Part shown: positions 1 to 9,208 of the stretch, piece by piece
How positions within the stretch are numbered: position 1 is the first letter of the stretch
Layout of the letters: each line of letters begins with the position of its first letter
Origin: Dehalococcoidia bacterium
Lineage (GTDB): Bacteria > Chloroflexota > Dehalococcoidia > Dehalococcoidales > W498
Direction of reading: 5' to 3'
Assembly (NCBI GenBank): GCA_011170285.1
Contig: DUEE01000016.1
Coordinates: 1-64,000 of the forward strand
Length of the DNA stretch: 64,000 nucleotides
Position numbers and translations under genes: made by a program
The notes under the pieces: generated by a model
Seen by the model: only the letters and a program-made list of their open reading frames with translations
Databases searched by the model: none
Told to the model about the DNA's origin: nothing

Positions 1-263
1 GGCAACTAGATCAAACTTGAATAAACCAACAAGACCCCAGTTAAGAGCACCCACCACTGCAAGTATTAAAGAAATAACTGCTATCACCTGCATTTGACTC
101 CTCCTTTCTTTTCTGGATTTATCAAGTGGTTATGAACCATAACTGTCCATTAGCAAGTTGTCAAGTATAAGTCTCTTCCAATACAAGATGAGCCTGAAGA
201 AGGTATTGATTTCTAAGGCAAGATGAGCCTTAGAAATTAGGGCAACTCGTTTATGATTAGGAC

Positions 264-978
264 ATGCTACTGATCATGAACGATGGACAATTACAGAAGG
301 TAGAACAAGTTAAAAAATTTCTGGAAGGGAGTAAGACACTAGAGTTCAGAGGTTTATCTGCTGAAGAAAAGTACAAATGGACAGAGACAGTGCTGGTCAG
401 GTTTAGCTATCTTAGGCTAAAGAAAGCTGAGAAAGGGGTGATACAGCAGTATATACAGAAAATTACGGGGTATTCCAGGGCACAGGTATCCAGACTGATA
501 AGAGAGTACAAACGGAAAGGATGGCTGAAGAAAACAGAATACAGAAGACACCGGTTCCCCAGGAAGTATATTCCATCAGAAGTTCAGTTATTAGCCAGAA
601 CAGATGAATTGCATGGGTGGTTAAGTGGTCCAGCCACCAAGAAGATTATGAAGCGAGAATACGAGGTTTATTGGCATTTGGAGTTCGAGAATATCTCCCG
701 GATATCTGTCTCCCATTTGTATAATCTACGAAAAAGCAACACTTATCGGGGCATGACCAGACGATTTAACAAAACAAGGCCTACTGTATCCAGCATTGGT
801 GAGCGGGCGAAACCAGACCCCAAGGGACAGCCGGGTTACATACGACTAGATACGGTTCATCAGGGGGATATCAACGGTTATAAAGGGGTATACCATATCA
901 ATGCCGTGGATGAGATTGTACAGTGGGAAATATTAGCCTCGGTGGAAAGGATATCGGAAGCTTACCTGGTGCCGGTAC
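264..978 (+). pseudogene. Truncated DDE integrase-core transposase
   Basis: N-terminal HTH-like region (QKITGYSRAQVSRLIREYKRKGWL) followed by integrase core (IRLDTVHQGD...GVYHINAVDEIVQWEILASVERISEAYLVPV); similarity stops abruptly near 975 before the expected final catalytic Glu region, then HGHHLFWVFL and stop. Confidence 0.75.
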
Positions 979-1392
979 ATGGTCACCATTTATTTTGGGT
1001 ATTCCTGTAAATGAAAAGGATATGGTCTCACCACATCTGCATCACGGCGCAGCTAATCGTCCACCTACCGGAATTATTATGACTAGTTTGAATGGATATA
1101 GAGACGGAATATCTGGTGATGGAACATTGTGGTTTATATCTACTGCAAATGAGGCTACACCTACGCAGAGTTACTATATATTGTGTCGTAAATTACCATC
1201 ATTATTGATTTTCGGTGTAGATGGAGGTCGTCAATACAAAGCAACTTTTTAGTATTTTGTTGACCGTGAATAAGTGCCTGATTGAAGGTCCACTTTGGAA
1301 TTCACTATAGATATGGTTTCTTACGATTACTGTCTAGTAAATGCTTGCCGAATATTTTTAGATCATCTGGCTATGACTCTTGAAAATTTAAA

Positions 1393-2472
1393 CTATACGC
1401 CATATCTATCTTCTAGATATTCACGCCATTCTTGATCATACCTGCCCTCTGAATCCAGCTGTTGCATTATCTGTTCGACAGTGACCTGACGTACTGGAAG
1501 AGCTTTCAGCAATATACGATTCCATAGGGTGATGATGTTATCATTCTCGGAAGAAACTAAGGGTTCCAAATCCGGTGGTACTTCAAGCAGGGCAGTATTA
1601 CCAGCGAACGAAATCAAGAGAACTTCGACGAAATCCGCCACGTGATTTTCTCTCAGGTAGGCAGCCAATATGCACTGCCGCATTATTTGATAGAGTGGAG
1701 TCCGGAAAGGGCAACCTGAAACTACACTTAATTTATCCAGTGAAATTCCCGATGTTTTCATGTGTTCCCAGTAACGGCGGGAATTACCCTCACGTTCAAT
1801 CGAAAGGGGACATATCAGGGCAGGATTCTCTCCCGATGAGAGATTAACTTGGTCGCAAGCGATCCTGTGTTGCTTTGATGAGTACATGCTGCACGATCCG
1901 AAATTCCTCTCGGTGTATTTCCATTCAACTAAAGAAATATTTCTTTTATTGTCTTTGTCTGTCCAGAATATTGCCGCATCAATACTTGTACGATTCTGGC
2001 CGCGCATTCCTTTAGTAGGTTCACCTAGCCACTCTGTGATGTCAGAGGGGCCGGTATATTCAAATTCGATATTGTCGATGGATTCGACGTTTGGCAGATA
2101 ATGGTTGAAGGCTGATTTTGCCAATACTAGATTCTGTTTCATAGGATACAGAATGTTAAAACAAGCTGCTTGTGAACTCTTCAGGTTCCTTACCCCAGAG
2201 TGAATTTTTATATTTTCCTTTGACAGGTAGCTGAACAGGTCTATCGCGATAGACTTATATATTGAAAGATATTCGCAACCAGCGGGTAGTATATGACAAT
2301 ATGAATGAGTCGGATTATTTGCATCCCGGCCGTCTGAGAGACCAGGCCAATGGGTGCGTTTAAACGAAACCTGTCTTTTTATGACTTCCTGTTCGAAAGG
2401 ATTCTGTCGGTAAAACCATCCTGTCTCGCCCTTCTCACCAGGCAACACGTGTTCAAACTGGCTCATATTCAC
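1393..2472 (-). CDS. PD-(D/E)XK nuclease-like protein (PGN_0703-type putative restriction endonuclease)
   Basis: 359 aa; motif TSIDAAIFWTDKDNKRNISLVEWKYTE fits D-Xn-ExK; 2 nt from the upstream gene. Confidence 0.55.
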   Translation of the reverse strand: MNMSQFEHVLPGEKGETGWFYRQNPFEQEVIKRQVSFKRTHWPGLSDGRDANNPTHSYCHILPAGCEYLSIYKSIAIDLFSYLSKENIKIHSGVRNLKSSQAACFNILYPMKQNLVLAKSAFNHYLPNVESIDNIEFEYTGPSDITEWLGEPTKGMRGQNRTSIDAAIFWTDKDNKRNISLVEWKYTERNFGSCSMYSSKQHRIACDQVNLSSGENPALICPLSIEREGNSRRYWEHMKTSGISLDKLSVVSGCPFRTPLYQIMRQCILAAYLRENHVADFVEVLLISFAGNTALLEVPPDLEPLVSSENDNIITLWNRILLKALPVRQVTVEQIMQQLDSEGRYDQEWREYLEDRYGV

Positions 2473-2474
2473 CT

Positions 2475-3392
2475 CTATTCAAATGGCTGTTTAAATATAT
2501 ATTTATTAGGCTTAGTTTTCTCGGGAATATAGAATTGACGGGTAGATTTCCCCTGATAAAAGCATCCATAGGCGATGTCTTTAAGGGCGTTATTCAATCG
2601 TTCTCTTTGCTGATTTATCCACTCTTGAGCACAATCACCAATCAACAGGATAGGTTTTTCCTCAAATGTAAAATAATCAAGTGCATCCAGGCATTTTAAT
2701 CCTGAAGGTAAGATACCCAGTTTTTTCTTAACTTGAAATACTCGTTGATAGTGTGAAAGCAGGACATTCTGATGGTCTTTGATAAAATCACTGTATTTCT
2801 CTAATTGTAGATCAATTTTGTTGTAGTTTGTGCTTTGCTTGCTTTTATCACTGATATATAACCTCTGGTCTCCAATGGTCTTTAACTCAACTGCAAACAA
2901 TGTCTTCGTGTCAACGTCAGCCCATATGAGATCAAATCTTATGCCGCTTGCATGCTGGAATTCAGTGTCGAGGAATTGATCGTTCTTCAATACGAAACTG
3001 GCTTGTATTCCTTTTTCTGATGATGGTGGATAAAACTTGGATATGCGTTTTTTGATTATCCTTAACTCGTTTTCAGAAAAATCCTGGAATTCCAGGATTT
3101 TAATAAGGTCATTATTAAGGCTTATGATATCCCAGGTAATATCTAAAGGTAGGTAGTCATTTTGACTCCGTAACGGAATGTATTCGAAATGAATTTGCCC
3201 TTTGAATTTGTTGGTAAACGAGAGATTCAGTAACCTCCCTCCGTTATAATACACGTCCAGGTAGTTATCTTTCCTGACCTCGATATATATATCCTTGTCG
3301 TTAACCAGATTCTGCCACCAGATAGGATTCCGATCCACAAGATTTTTAAACAGTTTGTGATTTGGGTCGAGTTTAGAAAAATACTTGCTCAA
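2475..3392 (-). CDS. PD-(D/E)XK nuclease-like hypothetical protein
   Basis: 305 aa; motif GIRFDLIWADVDTKTLFAVELKTIGDQRLY fits D-Xn-ExK; first gene of a two-gene operon. Confidence 0.5.
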   Translation of the reverse strand: MSKYFSKLDPNHKLFKNLVDRNPIWWQNLVNDKDIYIEVRKDNYLDVYYNGGRLLNLSFTNKFKGQIHFEYIPLRSQNDYLPLDITWDIISLNNDLIKILEFQDFSENELRIIKKRISKFYPPSSEKGIQASFVLKNDQFLDTEFQHASGIRFDLIWADVDTKTLFAVELKTIGDQRLYISDKSKQSTNYNKIDLQLEKYSDFIKDHQNVLLSHYQRVFQVKKKLGILPSGLKCLDALDYFTFEEKPILLIGDCAQEWINQQRERLNNALKDIAYGCFYQGKSTRQFYIPEKTKPNKYIFKQPFE

Positions 3393-3709
3393 AGATTATC
3401 TCCTTCATAATAATTATTAGTCTATGAATGTCAACTACGTATGTCAAATTAACCATAAGTCTTAGGTATTTGATAGAGGTAACAAAAAAGTAAATTGTGA
3501 TGCGAGGGGCACAAAAGTCCATCAAATTATTCAACCATTGCACGATATAGCGAAAAGTTCAATCCGAATACAATGCTTCTACTTCGCCTCCTTGCCGGAC
3601 GTATCAAGTCTGAATGGTTGACAGATGGCAGTGTTCACGTTATATTAGTGGCAATCTCAATTCAATAGATAATACTCAGTAGGTTTCACCGAGTCACGTG
3701 ACGAGGTTA

Positions 3710-3820
3710 GGTATGGCTAAATTGGTCTATGTGGCTGCTCCCTTATTCTCAGAAGCCGAGAGACAATTTCTCGAACTCATGGCCGATGCTCTTGCAAGGG
3801 CTTCGGGTCTTGTTCCACTC
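3710..3820 (+). pseudogene. N-terminal fragment of nucleoside 2-deoxyribosyltransferase-like protein
   Basis: MAKLVYVAAPLFSEAERQFLELMADALARASG resembles the start of the Nuc_deoxyrib_tr family; similarity then ends. Confidence 0.5.
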
Positions 3821-3891
3821 TCATATTTCCTCCTGCCGCATCGCGATGGAGGTGAGTTGGGGAAATGGCCCAGTAAAGGAGGAAGCATAGC

Positions 3892-6039
3892 ATGAAAAGA
3901 ATAGTTGTATTCTGTTTAGTGTCGCTATTCATATTGTTGCCAGCCTTGAGTTGCGGGCCCGCACCCGCACCTACCGAGATATTATGGGACACCTGGGGCG
4001 TGCCGCACATATACGCTGAGACTGAGGAGGACCTTTTCTATGCCTTAGGCTGGGCACAGATGCAGAATCATGGTAACTTAATACTGGAAAACTATGGCAA
4101 GTCACGCGGCTGCGCAGCCGAATACTGGGGCGAGCAATTCCTCGATTTAGATATGTATGTATGGACTATAGGTGCTCAGGTACTGGCCGCGAAGACTTAT
4201 CAGGAAGCTTCCAGCGAGGAACTCGCTGAGATTGATGCTTTTGCCGAAGGGATGAATGCCTACGCCGAAGCCCACCCGGACGAGATGGACGACCGCCTTG
4301 AAGTGGTGCTGCCCCTGAGTGGTCAGGATGTGCTGGCATACATCATGTACGCCGCCTATTTTGGAATTTATGTTCCGCCAGACATGATAGACGGCTTTCG
4401 TCAGCAATACCTGGGGAATGACCAGGCATCTGGCACTGAACAAGTGGTCTCACCGACTTCGAATGCCTGGGTAATAGGGCCGTCCAAGTCTAAGAGTGGC
4501 CACTCGCTTATGCTTTCCAATCCCCATGCACCATGGCCTAACCTACCGGGTCAGGAACATCTGATTTTCTACGAGGCCCACCTAGTGGGACCGGATGTGG
4601 ATATTTATGGGATTGGCTTGGTCGGCATTCCAGGACTTGGCTTCGGTTTTAACGATTTCAAGGGCTGGACCTTCACATCAGTCCCATTCGACGTCGTTGA
4701 TTTTTACGAGCTAACCCTGATTGAGGATGGGTACCTTTTTGACAGCGAGGTCAAACCCTTCGAGACCGAGTCCTACATTCTCAAGGTCAAGCAGGAGGAT
4801 GACACCATGCGGGAGGAACCCCTGGTGGTACGGCGCAGTATCCATGGCCCTGTCATCGTGGAGAAAGGGAACAAGGCGGTGGCGGTGCAATCACCTATAC
4901 CAACAGACCCTCTTAAAGACCAGTTCTGGAACATGGCTAAAGCCGATAACCTTGACGAATTTTTGACAGCGCTTGAGCCACAGGAAATTGGCCCAACTAA
5001 CATCCTCTACGCCGACAGCGAGGGGAACATCATGTACACCCTGGCAGGCATATTTCCCGACCGCCCTGAAGGCGATTACGACTGGAGCGGTGTGATTCGC
5101 GGCGACACCTCCGCCACGCTGTGGCGAGGCAAACTTCCCTATAGCGGTATGCCGAGGGTGATCAATCCCGAAACTGGCTATCTCCAAAACGCTAACGAAC
5201 CCCTGTGGACCATCACACTGCCAAGCGGTCTCGACCCAGCGGATTACCCTGCAGACTGGTTGGGTCTTAAGATGTACCCGCGCGCGGCGCGTTCCTTGGA
5301 GATGATTACAGCTAGAGACACCTTTAGCATGGAAGACATCATGGCCGACAAATTTTCTACTCATTCGCTGATAGCAGACCGCGTGCTGGATGACCTGATT
5401 GCCGCCACGGCTTATTCAGAAAGCGAACTGGTTAAGGAGGCTGCCGATGTGCTGGCTGCCTGGGACCGTTCTTTTGATGCCGATAGTTACGGCGCTGTGC
5501 TCTTTACCTTCTGGGCTATGCAGTACGAGCCCAACATACTGGGTAACGCCCTGCTTCCTGAGGAAGCCTACGCCGTACTTACTGACCCTACTCAGCCTTT
5601 CGATACACCGATGGGATTGGCTGACCCAGCTACTGCGGTGGCTGCGCTTGAGGCTGCTGCCTACATGGTGCAAGGAGCTTTCGGCTCAATGTACGTTCCA
5701 TGGGGTGAGTTCTTCCGTTTCCAACTGGGTGACCAGAACTTGTCTGGATTCGGCGTCGGCATCGGACCTGGCAACTTCGGCTCGTTTACTCCTAACGTCG
5801 CAATGCCGCAGGCGAATGGAACACTGGCCACGGTTTACGGCGATACCTGGGTTGCGGTAATCGAATTCTCTGACCCGGTGCGAGCGATGGCGGTAATGTC
5901 TTACGGCAACTCTACACAGCAGGACTCACCTCACCTTGGCGACCAGCTACCCCTGTATGCGAACAAAGAGTACCGCCCTATCTGGCGTACCCGCGCGGAT
6001 ATCGAAGCCCATCTGGAATCGCGCCAGGTGTTCGAGTAA
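3892..6039 (+). CDS. Penicillin acylase family protein, predicted lipoprotein
   Basis: 715 aa; signal peptide with LSCG lipobox; DTWGVPHIYAETEEDLFYALGWAQMQ and SNAWVIGPSKSKSGHSLMLSNPHAPW (Ntn-hydrolase Ser); SD aaaggagg upstream. Confidence 0.9.
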   Translation: MKRIVVFCLVSLFILLPALSCGPAPAPTEILWDTWGVPHIYAETEEDLFYALGWAQMQNHGNLILENYGKSRGCAAEYWGEQFLDLDMYVWTIGAQVLAAKTYQEASSEELAEIDAFAEGMNAYAEAHPDEMDDRLEVVLPLSGQDVLAYIMYAAYFGIYVPPDMIDGFRQQYLGNDQASGTEQVVSPTSNAWVIGPSKSKSGHSLMLSNPHAPWPNLPGQEHLIFYEAHLVGPDVDIYGIGLVGIPGLGFGFNDFKGWTFTSVPFDVVDFYELTLIEDGYLFDSEVKPFETESYILKVKQEDDTMREEPLVVRRSIHGPVIVEKGNKAVAVQSPIPTDPLKDQFWNMAKADNLDEFLTALEPQEIGPTNILYADSEGNIMYTLAGIFPDRPEGDYDWSGVIRGDTSATLWRGKLPYSGMPRVINPETGYLQNANEPLWTITLPSGLDPADYPADWLGLKMYPRAARSLEMITARDTFSMEDIMADKFSTHSLIADRVLDDLIAATAYSESELVKEAADVLAAWDRSFDADSYGAVLFTFWAMQYEPNILGNALLPEEAYAVLTDPTQPFDTPMGLADPATAVAALEAAAYMVQGAFGSMYVPWGEFFRFQLGDQNLSGFGVGIGPGNFGSFTPNVAMPQANGTLATVYGDTWVAVIEFSDPVRAMAVMSYGNSTQQDSPHLGDQLPLYANKEYRPIWRTRADIEAHLESRQVFE

Positions 6040-6164
6040 ACGAGAACCTTTATCCATAAGTGCGATGCACTTTGATAGGCACTCTTCGGTGAACAAAGTG
6101 GCGTTTTGTCACATTCTGATTTTTTAGTAATAACCTCACGGTTAGATGTATAATAACCGTTGAC

Positions 6165-6283
6165 ATGAACCAAGCCGCTGAAGCGCATACGGTTGCCGTT
6201 TCTGAGATAAGCAAGTCTTTTGATAATACCCTGGTAGTCGATAACATTTCCTTTGATGTAAGACATGGGGAGATATTTGGCAA
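6165..6283 (+). pseudogene. N-terminal fragment of an ABC transporter ATPase
   Basis: VSEISKSFDNTLVVDNISFDVRHGEIFG is typical of the ABC ATPase N-terminus, cut immediately before the expected Walker A. Confidence 0.7.
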
Positions 6284-6341
6284 TCATTTATATTTGTTGC
6301 AAATGAATCAGTATAGTCTCTTCAAGGAGAGTGAGGAACAA

Positions 6342-7214
6342 ATGGACAAAGAGAATAAGGGAATTGACACAAAGCAATATGTGCTTAAACTAAATCCTGC
6401 GTTGGCGGAAAGTCTAACACGCTTTTCACAACAAATGTCTCAAGCGACAAAGAATATAGGATTCGTACTACAATCTGTTGGGGAAACGTATAGCAAGTTT
6501 ATAGAGTCCATTAGTCCAGCACTGGCTAGGTTTGCTCTCCAATATCAAGAATATCTAAATCGCCAGAACCTATCTACTCCATTTATTGAGTACGGGCTTT
6601 GGCTCACCCCATCTATGACTCCTGCTCTTGTAAAGTCTGTCGTAGATAAATACGAACAAGGGAATAAGCAAGCTATTCCTGCTATAGTTGAGGGATTCTA
6701 TAGGCGTAATAATTATGAGAATCTGAGACGTGCTGTTAACGGGTGGAGTCATTACGAGTTTTTTTCACCAAGAATGCAAATATTTCGTGATGCTTTGGAT
6801 GCACATATAGCCCAACAATGGACATTGACTGTTCCAACTTTGTTACCCCATGTTGAGGGTATCGCAGGTGAAATACTCTTAGCAAACGGACTTCCCCTAA
6901 AAAACGATTCAATTGTCGTTGATAAAGGATATAAAACTTATCCTAGTTACTTGTACGGTAATATGGCATTGTCTAAAGTAACACCAACTATGGATGTTAT
7001 TATCAGCAGTCTACTTAGCTATTTAGAAGGGACTTTGTATGCCTATAGTAATTTTAAGGATTATCCCAAAATCAGGAGGTTACCAAAACTGAATAGGCAT
7101 GCGATACTGCATGGTTATCAGGTTAATTATGCAACGAGGCTCAATTCACTGCGATGTTTCCTAGCTTTGGATAGTCTTTCAATGCTGAAAGGTAACTTGC
7201 CCAAACTGGTGTAA
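6342..7214 (+). CDS. Hypothetical protein with candidate HEPN-type R-X4-H motif
   Basis: ORF track starts at 6165 but residues 1-39 are the ABC fragment; ATG 6303 or 6342 (aaggaga upstream) likely; C-terminal KLNRHAILHGYQVNYATRLNSLRCFLALDSLSML. Confidence 0.55.
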   Translation: MDKENKGIDTKQYVLKLNPALAESLTRFSQQMSQATKNIGFVLQSVGETYSKFIESISPALARFALQYQEYLNRQNLSTPFIEYGLWLTPSMTPALVKSVVDKYEQGNKQAIPAIVEGFYRRNNYENLRRAVNGWSHYEFFSPRMQIFRDALDAHIAQQWTLTVPTLLPHVEGIAGEILLANGLPLKNDSIVVDKGYKTYPSYLYGNMALSKVTPTMDVIISSLLSYLEGTLYAYSNFKDYPKIRRLPKLNRHAILHGYQVNYATRLNSLRCFLALDSLSMLKGNLPKLV

Positions 7215-7678
7215 TACAAACCGTGATTATGGTTATTATCCGTATTGGTGCGTGCTCTCCTATTCCTATTTGTCCTTACCCATAGGCAAATAACCAATAT
7301 AACCATTACCCCCATGTAATAGCTTAACATCAAAGCTCCACGTAGGGTAGAACATAGGCTGTATAGAAGCGTAAGGCACGTGTTCAGAGCAAATTCTGAG
7401 AAATACGTCCAGCGTGACTCTCAGTTCTCTGTCCAGCAGACCACTTTGCTTAATGTCCTAGACAGTTAAAGAAGAGCAAAAGTCCCCCACTTTTTACGCT
7501 CAGCTACTTTCACAGAATCCAAAATAAGAGGGCTGTTCTTTGTTACCTATGGTTTACTATTCATTTAATTTGTTAGGTTTAAAAGTGCCAGAAGAATAAC
7601 CCCTCAGATTTTGATTTAATTTAGACTATTACCCTTAAACATGGCAAAATAGTAAACAGAATCTTAATAGGAGGTATT

Positions 7679-7924
7679 ATGGATAATTCAGTAGCATTAT
7701 CTGTTGGAGACATTCATCGCCTGAGATTAGGCAAAGACCGTATTGTTTATGCTGGTATGCCAAACGAAAATGTTTTTTCTTTCGTTCAAATGAAATGGGA
7801 ATTCTTTTACCGAGGATATTCTTGGAATCTATATTTCCCCAAAGGTCAGAGCACAATAAGAATAGACGGAGTTAATATTCAAGTAGAAAGCGTTACTCCA
7901 GAAGAAATTAGATTGCGAGTATGA
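7679..7924 (+). CDS. Small hypothetical protein (81 aa)
   Basis: SD taggaggtatt before ATG; no recognised family. Confidence 0.5.
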   Translation: MDNSVALSVGDIHRLRLGKDRIVYAGMPNENVFSFVQMKWEFFYRGYSWNLYFPKGQSTIRIDGVNIQVESVTPEEIRLRV

Positions 7925-7957
7925 TGGCTGTTCAGCTTATACGCTTGGTGGGGTAAA

Positions 7958-8800
7958 TTAACTGTTATTTGAGTATAGCTCTAAAGCATCATCTTGAGAT
8001 AATTGCTCTGAATACTTCTCTCCCATAGCAATATTTTCCCAACCACCCAACGACTGCACAACTCTAGTTGATAATCCTCTTTTCAGTTGATAGATTGCAA
8101 ACCCACGCCTAAAACAATGTGCATTACAGGTGATACCTGTTTCTTGCTGTAATCTGGTCAACATTGTTTGTATACCACTTCGGTTTAGCTCAAACGTCTC
8201 ATGCTCGCTAAACCATTCTCTCAACATTTCCCCTGTTTCTTTGGTGAATGGTGCTTTTCTTTGCTTATTCCCCTTGCCGATTACCGTAACAGTTCCCCTA
8301 TCCCAATTAAAATCAGTATCTTTAATCCCCACAACTTCGGCTAATCTACACCCACTATCAAAAAGAAACCTTAAAAGACAAGCATCCCTGAGATTACTAA
8401 CGGAACGTATCAGAGTAACCAACTGGTCTTTTGTTATTGCGGGTAGTAGTTTCTTGCTTACCTTTGGTCTATCTACAAGAGTAATAGGATTCTTTAGTAT
8501 CTTCTTTGATTTGAATAACCAGTTACGAAATACCTTCATTGCTCGGTAATAACTGAATTTAGCATTACCACAATTGAGGTTCGTGAGCCAGTCATTGATT
8601 CCCTTTGGAGTTAGTTCAATATCTATAGCACGGTAAAGAATATCTCTGTAGAATTCGAGAGTTCGCATAGATAAACCCTGTCGTCTGCTGGCGAGGAATT
8701 CATCTATCCACTGTTGTTTTGCTTTTGGAGTGCCTAGCTGTAACCCACCAATAGTTAGAAATTCGGTGATTTCTTCGGGTTTCTCTTGAGAGTAAACCAT
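7958..8800 (-). CDS. Tyrosine recombinase / phage integrase family
   Basis: Catalytic-type motifs GCRLAEV, GKGNKQRKAPF, HCFRRGF, LGGWENIAMGEKY; the ORF-track start (8908) lies inside the tRNA gene, so ATG 8800 is preferred. Confidence 0.88.
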   Translation of the reverse strand: MVYSQEKPEEITEFLTIGGLQLGTPKAKQQWIDEFLASRRQGLSMRTLEFYRDILYRAIDIELTPKGINDWLTNLNCGNAKFSYYRAMKVFRNWLFKSKKILKNPITLVDRPKVSKKLLPAITKDQLVTLIRSVSNLRDACLLRFLFDSGCRLAEVVGIKDTDFNWDRGTVTVIGKGNKQRKAPFTKETGEMLREWFSEHETFELNRSGIQTMLTRLQQETGITCNAHCFRRGFAIYQLKRGLSTRVVQSLGGWENIAMGEKYSEQLSQDDALELYSNNS

Positions 8801-8851
8801 AGCTAAAATTTTGTTAACAAAATCATTAACAGAACTAGAGGATTTGAGTGT

Positions 8852-8924
8852 AGGCCGTACAGGTCTCGAACCTGTGACACCCTGATTAAAAGTCAGGTGC
8901 TCTGCCAACTGAGCTAACGGCCCA
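8852..8924 (-). tRNA. tRNA-Lys(TTT)
   Basis: Reverse complement GGGCCGTTAGCTCAGTTGGCAGAGCACCTGACTTTTAATCAGGGTGTCACAGGTTCGAGACCTGTACGGCCTA folds as a cloverleaf; anticodon loop CTTTTAA. Confidence 0.95.
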
Positions 8925-9208
8925 TATTTAGCTTTGGTGTGCAGTCAAGTTGGTCTTTCGAGGTTTCTGACACCCTGATTTTAGCAAATCGGTGGCAGCA
9001 ACACAAGCAAGCTATAAAAGAGCCAATTTCTTACCGAAACTAAGCCGCTTCCTAGTTAGTGGATTCAGCCAAGGGTTGATGGCAGGTAATTTATCTCCCA
9101 TCGGGATTGCTTCGGATCCAGAAAGATTTCACCTCAATGGGTTGGCTATAACCGATAGGATCCCAAGGTATAGTGATTATCCGCCATATAGAACACAGAA
9201 TTTTCAAA

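Noticed and set aside
4891-5364. 157-aa minus-strand ORF
   Set aside because: Antisense shadow of the penicillin acylase gene.
3892-6039. Quorum-quenching AHL acylase as a specific function
   Set aside because: Penicillin-acylase family membership is clear, but substrate cannot be inferred from sequence by eye.
8130-8549. 139-aa plus-strand ORF
   Set aside because: Antisense to the integrase gene.
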